This document shows, in pieces, positions 1-7,512 of a stretch of 42,009 bases of DNA. The translations under genes were made by a program, and so were the position numbers. The stretch lies in contig JBFXEJ010000051.1 in assembly GCA_050180235.1 (NCBI GenBank), forward strand, positions 1-42,009. The letters run 5' to 3'. The notes below the pieces were generated by a model that saw only the letters and a list, made by a program, of their open reading frames with translations, searched no databases and was not told the DNA's origin. Position 1 is the stretch's first letter. Each line of letters begins with the position of its first letter. Source of the DNA: JAABRU01 sp050180235 (GTDB lineage: Bacteria > Desulfobacterota > Desulfobacteria > Desulfobacterales > Desulfococcaceae).

Positions 1-194
1 AGACGATATGTTTTTCAAAGAACGAAAAAATACATGACAATGTTATCGGGATGTATATAAACCGTTATTATTTTGTAAACGGTCTGTTTTCGGAAACGGC
101 ATAATCAACCTTTTTGACCCACTACCCCTTTTTGAAAATATGAAGGCGTTTCATAAAACACTTTTCCGTTTTTATCAAATCTTACAGTAGGGTA

Positions 195-428
195 TTACTG
201 AAATGCAAGCAAACCGAAAAGCTCCCGGTATAGGGATACCGGCAAAATAAACACAGGCGTTTCGTAGTCTTCAATCTTGTTTTGCAATGAAAACCGGTGA
301 TAAGCATTCTTATCCCCTTCCCTTGCCCTGACGTTCAGACCGTTAATTTCTGTCACAAAGAGTTCAAAAGCGGTCATTGATCTGAAATCAACATGCACAA
401 CCGGTTCGCCAGAGGCTGTAAACCTCAT
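195..428 (-). CDS. small hypothetical protein (77 aa)
   Basis: I do not recognise a family. The 77-residue product is soluble-looking, with no signal peptide or membrane segment, and ends in a hydrophobic stretch (FILPVSLYRELFGLLAFQ). Its ATG lies inside the last 41 bases of the upstream 59-aa frame, directly after an in-frame TGA, and has no clear Shine-Dalgarno, so it would depend on translational coupling. A +1 shift near the end of the 59-aa frame would join the two into one protein of about 125-130 residues. The pair may therefore be one gene with a frameshift. It is the last gene of a minus-strand string that starts at 2063. Confidence 0.45.
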   Translation of the reverse strand: MRFTASGEPVVHVDFRSMTAFELFVTEINGLNVRAREGDKNAYHRFSLQNKIEDYETPVFILPVSLYRELFGLLAFQ

Positions 429-567
429 TCAGCCAGGGAATAACAGATCTTTTGAGATCATCCAGCAGCAGTTCGACTTCCTGATGCAGCCTTTTGATTT
501 TCTTTTCGATTTCCTGAACAGCGGAAATTTTCATTTGCAATTCCTGCAATACAGCCTGATTATCCAT
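388..567 (-). CDS. small coiled-coil hypothetical protein (59 aa)
   Basis: A 59-residue protein, mostly charged helix with heptad-like spacing (ELQMKISAVQEIEKKIKRL), so probably a short coiled coil. No family recognised. The start was chosen at MDNQ because a strong Shine-Dalgarno (AGGAGG) sits just upstream; the longer frame to 636 has no such site and runs into a repeat element. It follows the toxin-antitoxin genes on the same strand, and a 190-bp MITE separates it from them. It overlaps the next 77-aa frame by 41 bases. It could be the N-terminal half of a frameshifted gene. Confidence 0.5.
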   Translation of the reverse strand: MDNQAVLQELQMKISAVQEIEKKIKRLHQEVELLLDDLKRSVIPWLNEVYSLWRTGCAC

Positions 568-626
568 AAAATTTTCCTCCTTTTTGACAACCGTTTTATT
601 TTCTGCCAATATAATGAACAGGTTTG

Positions 627-816
627 TATATACCATTAATCAGAAAATTTGATGGTACAGCCGCGAATTGCACAAATAACACGAATTATGGTTTGTGCAT
701 TCGTGCAGATTCGTGTTATTCGTGGCTGTTTGAACTATAATTTTTGTAAACTCTGCCAGAGCAAACCTTTCGAATGCGGTATTTTACAACCGAAATGTTT
801 CAGTTAATGGTATATA
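627..816. mobile_element. family A MITE, copy 1
   Basis: A 190-bp element bounded by a perfect 13-bp terminal inverted repeat (TATATACCATTAA). It has an inner inverted repeat built from CACGAAT/ATTCGTG words. A second copy in the same orientation lies at 21466-21655. No coding capacity. It sits inside a small gene of the toxin-antitoxin operon and supplies its stop codon. TA-rich ends suggest a Tc1/IS630-like target preference (inference). Confidence 0.75.
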
Positions 817-911
817 TCAAATTTCTGAGGACTTGTGATTCCTCCACCATATTGAATGAGGAAACTTTCAGGACTGGAAAACCGGATATTCAGTTCAGGA
901 TTCTGATTCAT
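804..911 (-). pseudogene. small ORF downstream of the toxin gene, broken by a MITE (35 codons left)
   Basis: Not recognised as a family. The ATG overlaps the toxin stop codon (ATGA overlap) and is preceded by a good Shine-Dalgarno (CAGGAG), so translation almost certainly started here. The frame reads MNQNPELNIRFSSPESF and on to about residue 32, then enters the terminal repeat of the family A MITE, whose last TAA stops it. If the MITE is removed in silico leaving one copy of the target, the frame runs on briefly. This may have been a fourth component of the toxin-antitoxin operon; the function is unknown. Confidence 0.6.
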
Positions 912-1399
912 TCTCCTGCCTCCTGAAGAATCCCTTTTACAATTTCACGGTGAATATAAATTCCGGCTTTCAGTATGTTTTCAGTTAAGGGTTTTATCTG
1001 ATCAATCAGGCCAAGTCTCTTTGCCCGCAATAACAGTCCGAGCGTCCCGATTACGGTAAGCCCTGATACCTGCGCCTGCATTCTTGCAATTTTTTCATCA
1101 ATAATCACCTGTGTGATCCCCTGTTCCTGCGCCAGAATGATGACTTCAGCTTCGCCCCGATCCAGTTCATGCAGCAAAGCAGTTTTGGAAACATCCTGAA
1201 TATTCCTGATTAGCAGCCAGTCAGTTTTTTCAAGTTCCTTTAAGCCGGTTCTGCCTTTGCCTCCGGCCATGATTTCCTCATACACTGCCTTTGGCATTAC
1301 AATATTTTCAAAGAGTTTCCTCAACAGTTCGGCCTGTCCCGCTGCACACAAAGCAATCCACGGGGATGTGTTGATCACGGCTGATTTCTTCATTGTCAT
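908..1399 (-). CDS. DUF3368-type PIN-like toxin
   Basis: Predicted toxin of a type II toxin-antitoxin pair. The 163-residue product matches the DUF3368/PIN-like pattern: an N-terminal INTSPWIAL segment with the first acidic site reduced to Asn, a central LDRGEAEVIILA block and a VIIDEKIAR block carrying the acidic residues expected of a PIN-fold RNase, then the TVIGTLGLLLRAKRLGLI segment typical of the family. The start overlaps the antitoxin stop by ATGA; a second Met two codons later is an alternative. Known DUF3368 proteins pair with UPF0175 proteins, as here. RNA cleavage is inferred, not shown. Confidence 0.8.
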   Translation of the reverse strand: MTMKKSAVINTSPWIALCAAGQAELLRKLFENIVMPKAVYEEIMAGGKGRTGLKELEKTDWLLIRNIQDVSKTALLHELDRGEAEVIILAQEQGITQVIIDEKIARMQAQVSGLTVIGTLGLLLRAKRLGLIDQIKPLTENILKAGIYIHREIVKGILQEAGE

Positions 1400-1650
1400 T
1401 GCTTTGCTTCCTCCAGAATTTCTTCCATTGTCACCTGAAACGGAGAAATACCGAACTGTCCCAGGCTGAGAAGAAATGAAACCCTGTCCAATCCTGCCAG
1501 TTGAGCTGCTTTTCCTGAAGAAATTTTTTCCATTTCATACAGTTTCAAAGCAAGAAGATACCGGGCTTCCCGTTCAAACTGTTGTTTGCTTTGCTTTAAG
1601 GATAAAAGAAGATCATCCGTGTAACAGATTTGCAGAATATGCTGTTTCAT
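1396..1650 (-). CDS. UPF0175-family antitoxin
   Basis: An 84-residue UPF0175-type protein. The middle (EARYLLALKLYEMEKISSGKAAQLAG) is the characteristic helix-turn-helix-like region: a small DNA-binding domain likely to autoregulate the operon and neutralise the downstream PIN-like toxin. It overlaps the toxin by ATGA at its 3' end and the unknown 138-aa gene by ATGA at its 5' end, so all three are translationally coupled. UPF0175-DUF3368 pairs are common in cyanobacteria, archaea and Desulfobacterota. Assignment by family pattern is good; the repressor role is inferred. Confidence 0.8.
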   Translation of the reverse strand: MKQHILQICYTDDLLLSLKQSKQQFEREARYLLALKLYEMEKISSGKAAQLAGLDRVSFLLSLGQFGISPFQVTMEEILEEAKQ

Positions 1651-2063
1651 GCTTTATCCTCCATGCAGAATGCCTTCAGCCCGATATGAATCACCATCAC
1701 GCCCAGAGCCACTGCCGTAACCTGTAGGGGATTGCCGGCAAGTCCCATGCCCACAAGAACCGCTCCGAACTGTTTCAGCACAGCATCATTGGTCAGATCC
1801 TGCCATTTCTTCCACTGGGCATACTGCACACCGCCTTCCTCACACAAATCCTTTCGGGCAGCTTTTTTGAATTTTTTTATAAATGTCAGCGGTTTTTCAC
1901 CGGTTGCGGCTTCAATCGCGTCAATCTGTTTTTTCGGAAGTTCCGGCAGGGTATCCCCGCCTTTTTTGCTGTGCGTGAAAGACAGGGTTCCCAACTCGTC
2001 CAACTGCCTTTCCATTTCCTCTGAAAGCTGTGAAATCTGTTCCTCTGTAAACGGGTTTTGCAT
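1647..2063 (-). CDS. hypothetical protein leading the toxin-antitoxin operon (138 aa)
   Basis: No family recognised. The 138-residue product has a charged N-terminal two thirds (QISQLSEEMERQLDEL; LPKKQIDAIEAATGEKP) and a hydrophobic C-terminal stretch (AVLVGMGLAGNPLQVTAVAL and on to IGLKAF) long enough for one or two membrane helices. The start is placed at MQNPFT, where GGGAGG lies 7 nt upstream; the longer start six codons earlier lacks a site. Its stop overlaps the antitoxin start as ATGA, so it is the first gene of the toxin-antitoxin operon. The hydrophobic tail would suit a membrane-associated partner, but this is only inference. Confidence 0.7.
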   Translation of the reverse strand: MQNPFTEEQISQLSEEMERQLDELGTLSFTHSKKGGDTLPELPKKQIDAIEAATGEKPLTFIKKFKKAARKDLCEEGGVQYAQWKKWQDLTNDAVLKQFGAVLVGMGLAGNPLQVTAVALGVMVIHIGLKAFCMEDKA

Positions 2064-2083
2064 GGTAAACCTCCCAGTCAAAG

Positions 2084-2221
2084 TTAAAGATTATGTGTTT
2101 TGAAAATCCTCTGTTTTCCACTCCCCACATTGAGCTTTTCCGTGTCAAAGTCAATGCCCATAAGAATGATTTTCTTTCCGCTCTGTTTATAGGGATCAGC
2201 ATACTTTTTTTCCCGGATTTG
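2084..2221 (-). pseudogene. remnant of a PD-(D/E)XK nuclease-domain protein (DUF1703-like C-terminus)
   Basis: The minus-strand reading from about 2221 gives KKYADPYKQSGKKIILMGID followed by FDTEKLNVG. This resembles the C-terminal end of the AAA-ATPase-like/PD-(D/E)XK (DUF1703) proteins, where a K-Y-A-D-x-Y-x2-x-G-K-K-I/L-I-L-x-G-I-x-F-D pattern is usual. No ATPase part is present upstream, where the frame runs into repeat DNA. It is best read as the last scrap of a deleted gene. Recognition is by pattern memory only. Confidence 0.5.
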
Positions 2222-2280
2222 TTTCGATGGTGATACACCCGGTCTGAAAAAGAAGAACTTCGGGTCTAAGTGAACCGGAA

Positions 2281-2400
2281 TTTTCTCTGTGATCTCTGCG
2301 GGAAACAAAATACTGACAAACTTTCCGTTCGGCACTTCTCATGCAAAAAACCGCTCCGCTCAATTTTTGCACTCCGGGGACAGGGAGTTTCCCACAGAGG
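2281..2400. repeat. 120-bp direct repeat, copy 1
   Basis: Matches 2460-2579 at 119 of 120 positions with a 179-bp offset. It contains an inverted repeat (GCAAAAA at 2343, TTTTTGC ending at 2370) with a loop carrying CGCTCCGCT, flanked by CTCTGTG and CACAGAG words. Non-coding. Confidence 0.85.
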
Positions 2401-2459
2401 ACACAGAGAAAAACAAATTGCGTTCAAACAAGAAAATCTCTGTGTTCTCTGTGGGTGTT

Positions 2460-2579
2460 TTTTCTCTGTGATCTCTGCGGGAAACAAAATACTGACAAAC
2501 TTTCCGTTCGGCACTTCTCATGCAAAAAACCGCTCCGCTCAATTTTTGCACTCCGGGGACGGGGAGTTTCCCACAGAGG
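2460..2579. repeat. 120-bp direct repeat, copy 2
   Basis: Second copy of the unit at 2281-2400, with one substitution. The 59 bases between the copies hold the CTCTGTGTTCTCTGTGGG word, which recurs at 2745-2795, 10627-10673 and 33139-33180. The near-identity points to a recent local duplication. Confidence 0.85.
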
Positions 2580-2663
2580 GCACAGAGGATAAAAAACCAC
2601 AGAGGACACAGAGAGGAAAGAAGTAAGCAGGTCAGGATAATTTTTCTGGTACAGCGTTTTCGG

Positions 2664-2698
2664 AAAAACCGGATTTTTCTGAAAAATCCGGTTTTTTT
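2664..2698. terminator. strong hairpin, probable bidirectional terminator
   Basis: A perfect 16-bp stem (AAAAACCGGATTTTTC with its complement) with a 1-nt loop and T/A runs on both sides. It lies about 180 bp past the helicase stop on the minus strand. Very similar hairpins occur at 33195-33229 and inside the repeat element at 41152-41184, so the sequence may be a mobile module used as a terminator. Confidence 0.55.
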
Positions 2699-2744
2699 GA
2701 ATCCCTGAAGACTTTTGATTGGGTACTTATATTCAGACGAAGAA

Positions 2745-2795
2745 ATCTCTGTGTTCTCTGTGGATATTTTTTCTCTGTGTTCTCTGTGGGAAACA
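2745..2795. repeat. CTCTGTGTTCTCTGTGG repeat pair
   Basis: Two copies of the word CTCTGTGTTCTCTGTGG separated by a T-rich spacer and followed by GGGAAACAAA. The same word family recurs at 2440-2458, 10627-10673 and 33139-33180. Together with the repeat copies at 2281 and 2460 it fills the gene-free stretch 2222-2880. Confidence 0.6.
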
Positions 2796-2880
2796 AATCT
2801 ATGTGGGAAACAAATGCACAGCGGGAAACAAAATACAGCCAAATTTTCCGTTTGGCACTCCAGTCTCCGGTATCCAGCCA

Positions 2881-4989
2881 CTATCCTTCATACCCGGAAA
2901 TGACCGGATCCCGCAGAATCTGCTCCACCGCTTTTGCTGCGGTCTGCGCGCCTTTGGGAAAAACCTCTTTGAGAGAAATGATATGCCGGAGATGATCCGC
3001 AGTGCGCAGAATCAGCATGGCAAGATCGCCTTCGGAAATACCGCTGATAAAAATTACATCTTCCCAAGATCGCAGGCCCGTAGCCCACAGGTAAACAGCC
3101 AGCGCAGGCCGCATGTACAGGGGATGCGTGCCAAATCCCCTTTCATCCATGAGAACTCTGAAATTCTGCAGTCCCTTGACGATTTTCAGAAAGGTTTTTT
3201 TCAGGGGATTGGGGATGATTTCACTGCTGATCCGTTCATCTGTCTCCCGGTCATTGACAAAAGAGGCAATGATTCCGGCCAGCAGTACGGGATCGCTGTC
3301 CGGAAAAATCTGCTTACGGAATCCCTCGGCAATGAGCAGAGGCTGATCCACCCGAAGCTGCGATGCCCATATGCCGTCTTCCGTGAGTTGGCCTTCCGGG
3401 GATACATAACCGGTTTCCTTGAGAAATTCAAAATGTCTGAGAAAATCGGCCCAGAGTGCGCCATGCGCGGTTTCCTCTGCTTCGGTCTTTTTTTTCTTTT
3501 TGGCCAGATGACGCAGAAGATAGGAGGCAAAGGAGCGCAGGAGCAGGCTTTGGATTTCTGTTTCTGTATGGGAAAGAAGCAGGTTCAGGGTCATGGAAAA
3601 ATTGATATGAATCTGACTGAGAACATCGGCAGGCTCTGCACCTACGAGTTCCGCAATGAGCCGGGTGTCCATGTATTTTCCGGGCATGACTGCGGCAAAT
3701 CCGATCTTGTCCATTCCCCGCCTGCCCGCTCTTCCGGTCATCTGATGAAATTCCGTAGGCCCCAGCGGAAGAAATTCCACGCCGTTGAATTTGTCGGAAT
3801 TGAGAAACACCACTGTTCTGGCCGGGAAATTGACGCCGGCCGCGACTGTGCTTGTTGCAAAAACCGCTTCCAGCAGTCCCTCTGTCATCAGTTCTTCCAG
3901 CAGCAGTTTCCACGCAGGCAACTGTCCGCTGTGATGCGCGCCCAGAGCCAGATTCTCCAGATGCCACAACTGACGGTGTGCAGACAAATGGGGAATCTGT
4001 GCTGTATATTGCTGAATTTTATCTGAGATGGCCTTTTTGCGATGTCCGTCCGGAATGGGATACCGCTGGCACATTTCCACAGCATGGTCACAGTCTGAAC
4101 GGGATTTGAGAAAAAAAATCGCAGGAAGCAGATAATATTTCCGCAAAATCCGCAAAATATCCCCAAAAGGCGGGAGTTTTCCCGGACGGGTAAAGCCCTG
4201 GGGATGTTTGCCGGTAACATATTCGGCCACCTGTTTGTACAGTTTTTTCCTGCTCCCGCCTTTTTCCTCGGCCAGCAGGGGGTACAGGGTTCCGGAAGGA
4301 TGAATGAACATGGGAAACAGGGGAACCGGCCGTTTGCTTTCCGTAACCACAATGCAGGGATTCATGCGGATGGAAGTAAGCCAGCCCGCGATCTGCTCTG
4401 CATTGCCAATGGTGGCAGACAGCATGAGAATGGGAATGCGTGTGGGCAGATAAATGAGAATTTCCTCCCATACCACGCCCCGCTCCGCATCTCCGAGAAA
4501 ATGCGCCTCATCCAGAATGACAAAATCCGTGGCAATGCTTTCTCCCCGGTGCATGGCATCATACAACTGATTGCGCAGGATTTCTGTGGTTCCCACAATC
4601 ACTGCCGCATCCGGGTTTTCTTTGCGATCTCCGGTGAGTATGCCCACATTTGCCGCCCCGAACCTTTCTGCAAATTCAAAGTATTTGGAATTGCTCAGGG
4701 CTTTGAGGGGAGACGCATACCATGCCTTTCCCCCTTTTTCCCGGATTCGGGCAATGGCCTCCAGCGCGATCCATGTTTTTCCGGAACCGGTCGGAGCAGT
4801 GACAAGACAGTCGCCTTTTTCAATTACGGAAACAGCCTCTGTCTGAAAAAGGTCAGGTTCAAAAGTCATGGGAGCCGGAACCCCAATCATGTCAAAAACC
4901 TTTTTGAGTTTCCGGTCTGCCCCGGGACGGATTTTGGTCACAGTCCGTTTTTCCGGACTGCGCTTTGCTGCATGATAGTTTCTTTGCAT
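2881..4989 (-). CDS. Ski2-like DEAD/DEAH-box helicase
   Basis: A superfamily 2 helicase of 702 residues. Motif I (APTGSGKT, about residues 65-72), motif II (DEAH, about 160-163), motif III (SAT, about 191), and the late motifs TSTVAAGVNFPART and QMTGRAGRRGMD are all present. The wide gap between the lobes and the GVNFPA/GRAGRRG wording fit the Ski2/Mtr4-like group of RNA or DNA helicases. The ATG at 4989 was used; an in-frame TTG two codons earlier with GGAAAG at normal spacing is possible. It lies 6 nt behind the CooC-like gene, so the two are probably co-transcribed, although no known pathway links them. The substrate is unknown. Confidence 0.85.
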   Translation of the reverse strand: MQRNYHAAKRSPEKRTVTKIRPGADRKLKKVFDMIGVPAPMTFEPDLFQTEAVSVIEKGDCLVTAPTGSGKTWIALEAIARIREKGGKAWYASPLKALSNSKYFEFAERFGAANVGILTGDRKENPDAAVIVGTTEILRNQLYDAMHRGESIATDFVILDEAHFLGDAERGVVWEEILIYLPTRIPILMLSATIGNAEQIAGWLTSIRMNPCIVVTESKRPVPLFPMFIHPSGTLYPLLAEEKGGSRKKLYKQVAEYVTGKHPQGFTRPGKLPPFGDILRILRKYYLLPAIFFLKSRSDCDHAVEMCQRYPIPDGHRKKAISDKIQQYTAQIPHLSAHRQLWHLENLALGAHHSGQLPAWKLLLEELMTEGLLEAVFATSTVAAGVNFPARTVVFLNSDKFNGVEFLPLGPTEFHQMTGRAGRRGMDKIGFAAVMPGKYMDTRLIAELVGAEPADVLSQIHINFSMTLNLLLSHTETEIQSLLLRSFASYLLRHLAKKKKKTEAEETAHGALWADFLRHFEFLKETGYVSPEGQLTEDGIWASQLRVDQPLLIAEGFRKQIFPDSDPVLLAGIIASFVNDRETDERISSEIIPNPLKKTFLKIVKGLQNFRVLMDERGFGTHPLYMRPALAVYLWATGLRSWEDVIFISGISEGDLAMLILRTADHLRHIISLKEVFPKGAQTAAKAVEQILRDPVISGYEG

Positions 4990-4995
4990 AGGCAA

Positions 4996-5751
4996 TTATA
5001 ACTTTCCGACCATTTCTTCCACAGCTTTTCTGGCAGAGGTCATGGTGTCATAAGGGGAAAGATTGTTGAGATCAGCCTCGATAAGCTGATTGTCATAGGG
5101 CATGAATCCGAGAAAATCAAAATCACTGAGATGTCTGCGCAGAAATTCCTCGTCAGCAGGCCCCCGGATTTTGTTGCCCACAACCGCAATGCGCGTCAGT
5201 CCGATTTGTGAGGCCAGAACCCGGATATGCTCGGCAGTGTCAATGCTTCTCCGGCCCGGTTCCACGACCACAATGAGTTTGTCCACCGCAGTGGCCGTGC
5301 CCCGTCCCAGATGCTCAATACCGGCTTCCATGTCCATCACCACCACTTCATCGCGCTGCAGCACCACGTGCATGACCAAAGCACGCAGCATGGTGCTTTC
5401 CGGGCAGATGCACCCAGAACCGCCTTTTTTCACGCCGCCCAGGCGCATGAGTTTGATATTTTCCAGCCGGGCCGAGAGCTTTTCCGGCAGATCATCCACT
5501 TTGGGATTGAGTTTGAAAAACCCGCCGATGGTTCCGGGTCTGACCTCGGTTCTCTCAAAAATCAGATCTTTCATTTCAGCAATCGGTGTGATCTGATCCG
5601 CATTGGCAATGCCCAAAGCTGCGGCCAGATTGGCATCCGGGTCTGCATCAATTGCCAGCACTTTTTTTCCCTGTGCATTGAGGGTACGGATCAGCAATGC
5701 GGAAAAAGTGGTTTTTCCCACCCCGCCCTTGCCGCTTACAGCCAGTTTCAT
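4996..5751 (-). CDS. CooC-type P-loop ATPase (Ni-insertion/MinD-like)
   Basis: A 251-residue SIMIBI-class ATPase. The N-terminus has the deviant Walker A GKGGVGKTT (about residues 7-15), then AIDADPDANLAAALG, a CxC pair (Cys114 and Cys116, SGCICPE) and MDMEAGIEHLGRGTA. This layout matches CooC, which uses ATP to load nickel into carbon monoxide dehydrogenase/acetyl-CoA synthase; the CxC is the metal and dimer site in known CooC proteins. CODH is common in Desulfobacterota using the Wood-Ljungdahl pathway, but no CODH gene is in the window. An AAAGGA site precedes the ATG. First gene of a two-gene unit with the helicase. Confidence 0.85.
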   Translation of the reverse strand: MKLAVSGKGGVGKTTFSALLIRTLNAQGKKVLAIDADPDANLAAALGIANADQITPIAEMKDLIFERTEVRPGTIGGFFKLNPKVDDLPEKLSARLENIKLMRLGGVKKGGSGCICPESTMLRALVMHVVLQRDEVVVMDMEAGIEHLGRGTATAVDKLIVVVEPGRRSIDTAEHIRVLASQIGLTRIAVVGNKIRGPADEEFLRRHLSDFDFLGFMPYDNQLIEADLNNLSPYDTMTSARKAVEEMVGKL

Positions 5752-5839
5752 ATCTTAAATCCTTTCTTTGCAAAAATTTTATGGGTCTCCTTTTCTCCGG
5801 ATTCTCTGCATACGGGAAAATGGGATGATCCCCTTACTG

Positions 5840-5860
5840 TGCCAGACTTTCAGTCTGGCA
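5840..5860. repeat. TGCCAGACT hairpin
   Basis: A perfect 9-bp inverted repeat, TGCCAGACT/AGTCTGGCA, with a 3-nt loop. Diverged versions lie at 10885-10905 and near 37200, so it is a dispersed small repeat. The rest of 5752-6153 shows no convincing gene. Confidence 0.5.
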
Positions 5861-6153
5861 CTCCTTTTTCCGGCAGTGCTTCTGTTCTGACTGACAGTAT
5901 CCGGAAGTTTTCCGCAGAAAACACAGATATTTCAAGGAGAACACAGAAAATTTTTCTTTTTTTCCATGTATATGCTGTGCCCTTTCTGTGAATTATATGG
6001 ACAATTTTTTTTCATTTCCGCACTCCGGAAAATTCCGATATGCTGAATCTTCCGATATTCTCAGAAAAATATCAAGTTAAAATTTGACAGAAAAATATTT
6101 GCACCGTCCGGAATGCGGGAAGGAACAGATCCCCAAACCCGGAAAAACCCGGT

Positions 6154-6383
6154 CTCAAGGAAATTCTGACACAATTGAAGAAAAGCATTCAAACTATTGA
6201 GGACAGGGAGCTTTCCAAAAGAAGACAAAACCGAAGCCCTTGAGCAGATCTAAAAGGTGGCTGAGGCAGGCAAGTCCCAGGATGAAAAAAGCCAGCCGTT
6301 ATCTGGCATGGTTTAAAACATTGGTGACACAGCTCCCCACAGCCACCAAAACTGTGCAGGAAATCAACCGGCTGATCCCGGGA
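6154..6383 (+). pseudogene. decayed gene tail with two frameshifts and a stop
   Basis: Read in three frames, the plus strand gives LKEILTQLKKSIQTIEDREL, then EDKTEALEQI, a TAA, KVAEAGKSQDEK, a second shift, and WFKTLVTQLPTATKTVQEIN. Together this resembles a C-terminal helical domain often seen at the end of pentapeptide-repeat and conflict-type proteins in cyanobacteria and Desulfobacterota, with the pattern LKxLLxQLxxxI...ALEQVxxLAEAGxNP...ILKGxxxxLPxAxxxVExxxxLLP. At least two frameshifts and one internal stop make it non-functional. No upstream part of the gene remains. Family recognition is from memory of the pattern. Confidence 0.5.
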
Positions 6384-6406
6384 AATCATCAGGATATTTC
6401 AGCAGA

Positions 6407-6472
6407 GTGGGCACACTGTGCCCACCGCAATGCCGTATGATGATGGTGGGCAACGCTCCGCTTTTGCCCACC
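6407..6472. repeat. two adjacent GTGGGCA hairpins
   Basis: 6407-6425 is GTGGGCACA/TGTGCCCAC with a 1-nt loop. 6445-6472 is GGTGGGCAA/TTGCCCACC with loop CGCTCCGCTT. The loop resembles that of the GCAAAAA hairpins at 2343, 2522 and 10515 although the stems differ. Confidence 0.55.
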
Positions 6473-6619
6473 TTGTATGTTGGGAAAGGGATGTGTTTGG
6501 AAATGGAAAAAAACTCACTACTGCCCCACTCAAGAGGGGATTTGTCCCGAAAAGCTGGAGAACTTAACAGTCCTGTCCCTCTCAGGAGGGAAATATATAA
6601 AATTCAACGTGGTCATGCA

Positions 6620-6672
6620 GTAGCACAAGCAGTTTGTTCAAAGTCGCGGCACAGGCTGGAAGCTTGTGCTAC
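6620..6672. repeat. family E inverted-repeat element, copy 1 (overlaps ispF stop)
   Basis: A perfect 11-bp terminal inverted repeat, GTAGCACAAGC/GCTTGTGCTAC, about 53 bp in all. The right-hand CTA is the TAG stop codon of ispF on the minus strand. A related copy at 18080-18138 does the same for the RND gene. Confidence 0.65.
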
Positions 6673-7142
6673 TTTATTCCCAGAAGCGCAACGCACATGG
6701 CAGCAATCCCTTCCCCGGCCCCGATCATTCCCAGTCCTTCTGTGGTGGTGGCTTTGATATTGACGCATCCTGCTTCAATGCCCATAGCTGCGGCCATAAC
6801 TTCGCTCATCTGCTGGCGGTATGGAGATATTTTGGGAGCCTGTGCAAAAATTGTTGTATCCAGATTTATGATTGAAAATCCTTTGGCCCGAATCATTTCA
6901 CAGGTACGGTTTAACAGAATTTTGCTGTCAATGTCTTTATATGTTATATCTGTATCCGGAAAATGCTGCCCAATATCCCCCATCCCGGCCGCTCCCAGTA
7001 AGGCATCGCAGACCGCATGAATCAGCACATCCGCATCCGAATGTCCCAGCAGTCCTTTTTCAAAAGGAATCTGCACTCCTCCCAGTACCAGTTTCCGGCC
7101 GCTTACCAACTGATGTATGTCGTATCCCAGACCGATTCGCAT
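6669..7142 (-). CDS. ispF: 2-C-methyl-D-erythritol 2,4-cyclodiphosphate synthase
   Basis: IspF of the MEP isoprenoid pathway: it converts CDP-methylerythritol 2-phosphate to the cyclic diphosphate and releases CMP. The 157-residue length is normal. The metal-binding Asp and His of GYDIHQL (residues 8 and 10), the GHSDADVLIHAVCDALLGAA block with the third zinc ligand, HFPDTD, and the C-terminal TTTEGLGMIGAGEGIAA block are intact. It stands alone here; ispD is not adjacent. The ATG at 7142 follows a weak GGG site. The stop codon lies inside a repeat element, but the C-terminus looks complete. Confidence 0.95.
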   Translation of the reverse strand: MRIGLGYDIHQLVSGRKLVLGGVQIPFEKGLLGHSDADVLIHAVCDALLGAAGMGDIGQHFPDTDITYKDIDSKILLNRTCEMIRAKGFSIINLDTTIFAQAPKISPYRQQMSEVMAAAMGIEAGCVNIKATTTEGLGMIGAGEGIAAMCVALLGIK

Positions 7143-7293
7143 AAATTATATCCCTGAATTTTAAGAAAAAAAATTCTCATCCGAAACGCATGTATCGGGT
7201 TCAGGAAAAAAGATGTTTTCTTTTTACCGATTTCAGGATAATATATTTTCGGAAATTTTACAACCTCTGAAAGGGGGAGATTTTTTTCAAATA

Positions 7294-7437
7294 TATAACT
7301 GATGTTACGCCGAATCGTCATACCGGCGAACGCCGGTATCCGGAACATTTTGAAATTACCGGATTCCGGCTTTCGCCGGAATGACGCTCAAAGAGAACAA
7401 CTGCCTGATTTATGGAAAGGCTGCGTAACATCAGTTA
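7294..7437. mobile_element. family F MITE with inner REP-like hairpins
   Basis: A perfect 15-bp terminal inverted repeat (TAACTGATGTTACGC/GCGTAACATCAGTTA) bounds 144 bp. The interior holds an inverted pair of REP-like words (CGTCATACCGGCGAACGCC and GGCTTTCGCCGGAATGACG). It lies between ispF and the hotdog-ACP operon. The rest of 7143-7607 has a single right-hand end of a family C element near 7480-7501 and a possible promoter. Confidence 0.7.
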
Positions 7438-7512
7438 TTAAACACACCCCTGCCCTTCTCAGGATGGAATTTTCTGAAAAAATCAATGGCAAATTGGTAT
7501 AACTTGGAAATA

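Noticed and set aside
2360..2881. Minus-strand frame of 173 codons in the repeat region
   Set aside because: It consists of translated CTCTGTG-type repeats and the terminator hairpin, with low-complexity Cys/Leu/Ser content.
2719..4026. Long plus-strand frame of 435 codons opposite the helicase
   Set aside because: It is antisense to a helicase with all motifs intact, shows no family pattern, and begins in repeat DNA.
6407..6757. Plus-strand frame of 116 codons before and into ispF
   Set aside because: It crosses hairpin repeats and the opposite strand of ispF; no family pattern.
7471..7503. Complete family C element upstream of the hotdog-ACP operon
   Set aside because: Only the right-hand end (AATCAATGGCAAATTGGTATA) was found; no matching left end is nearby.
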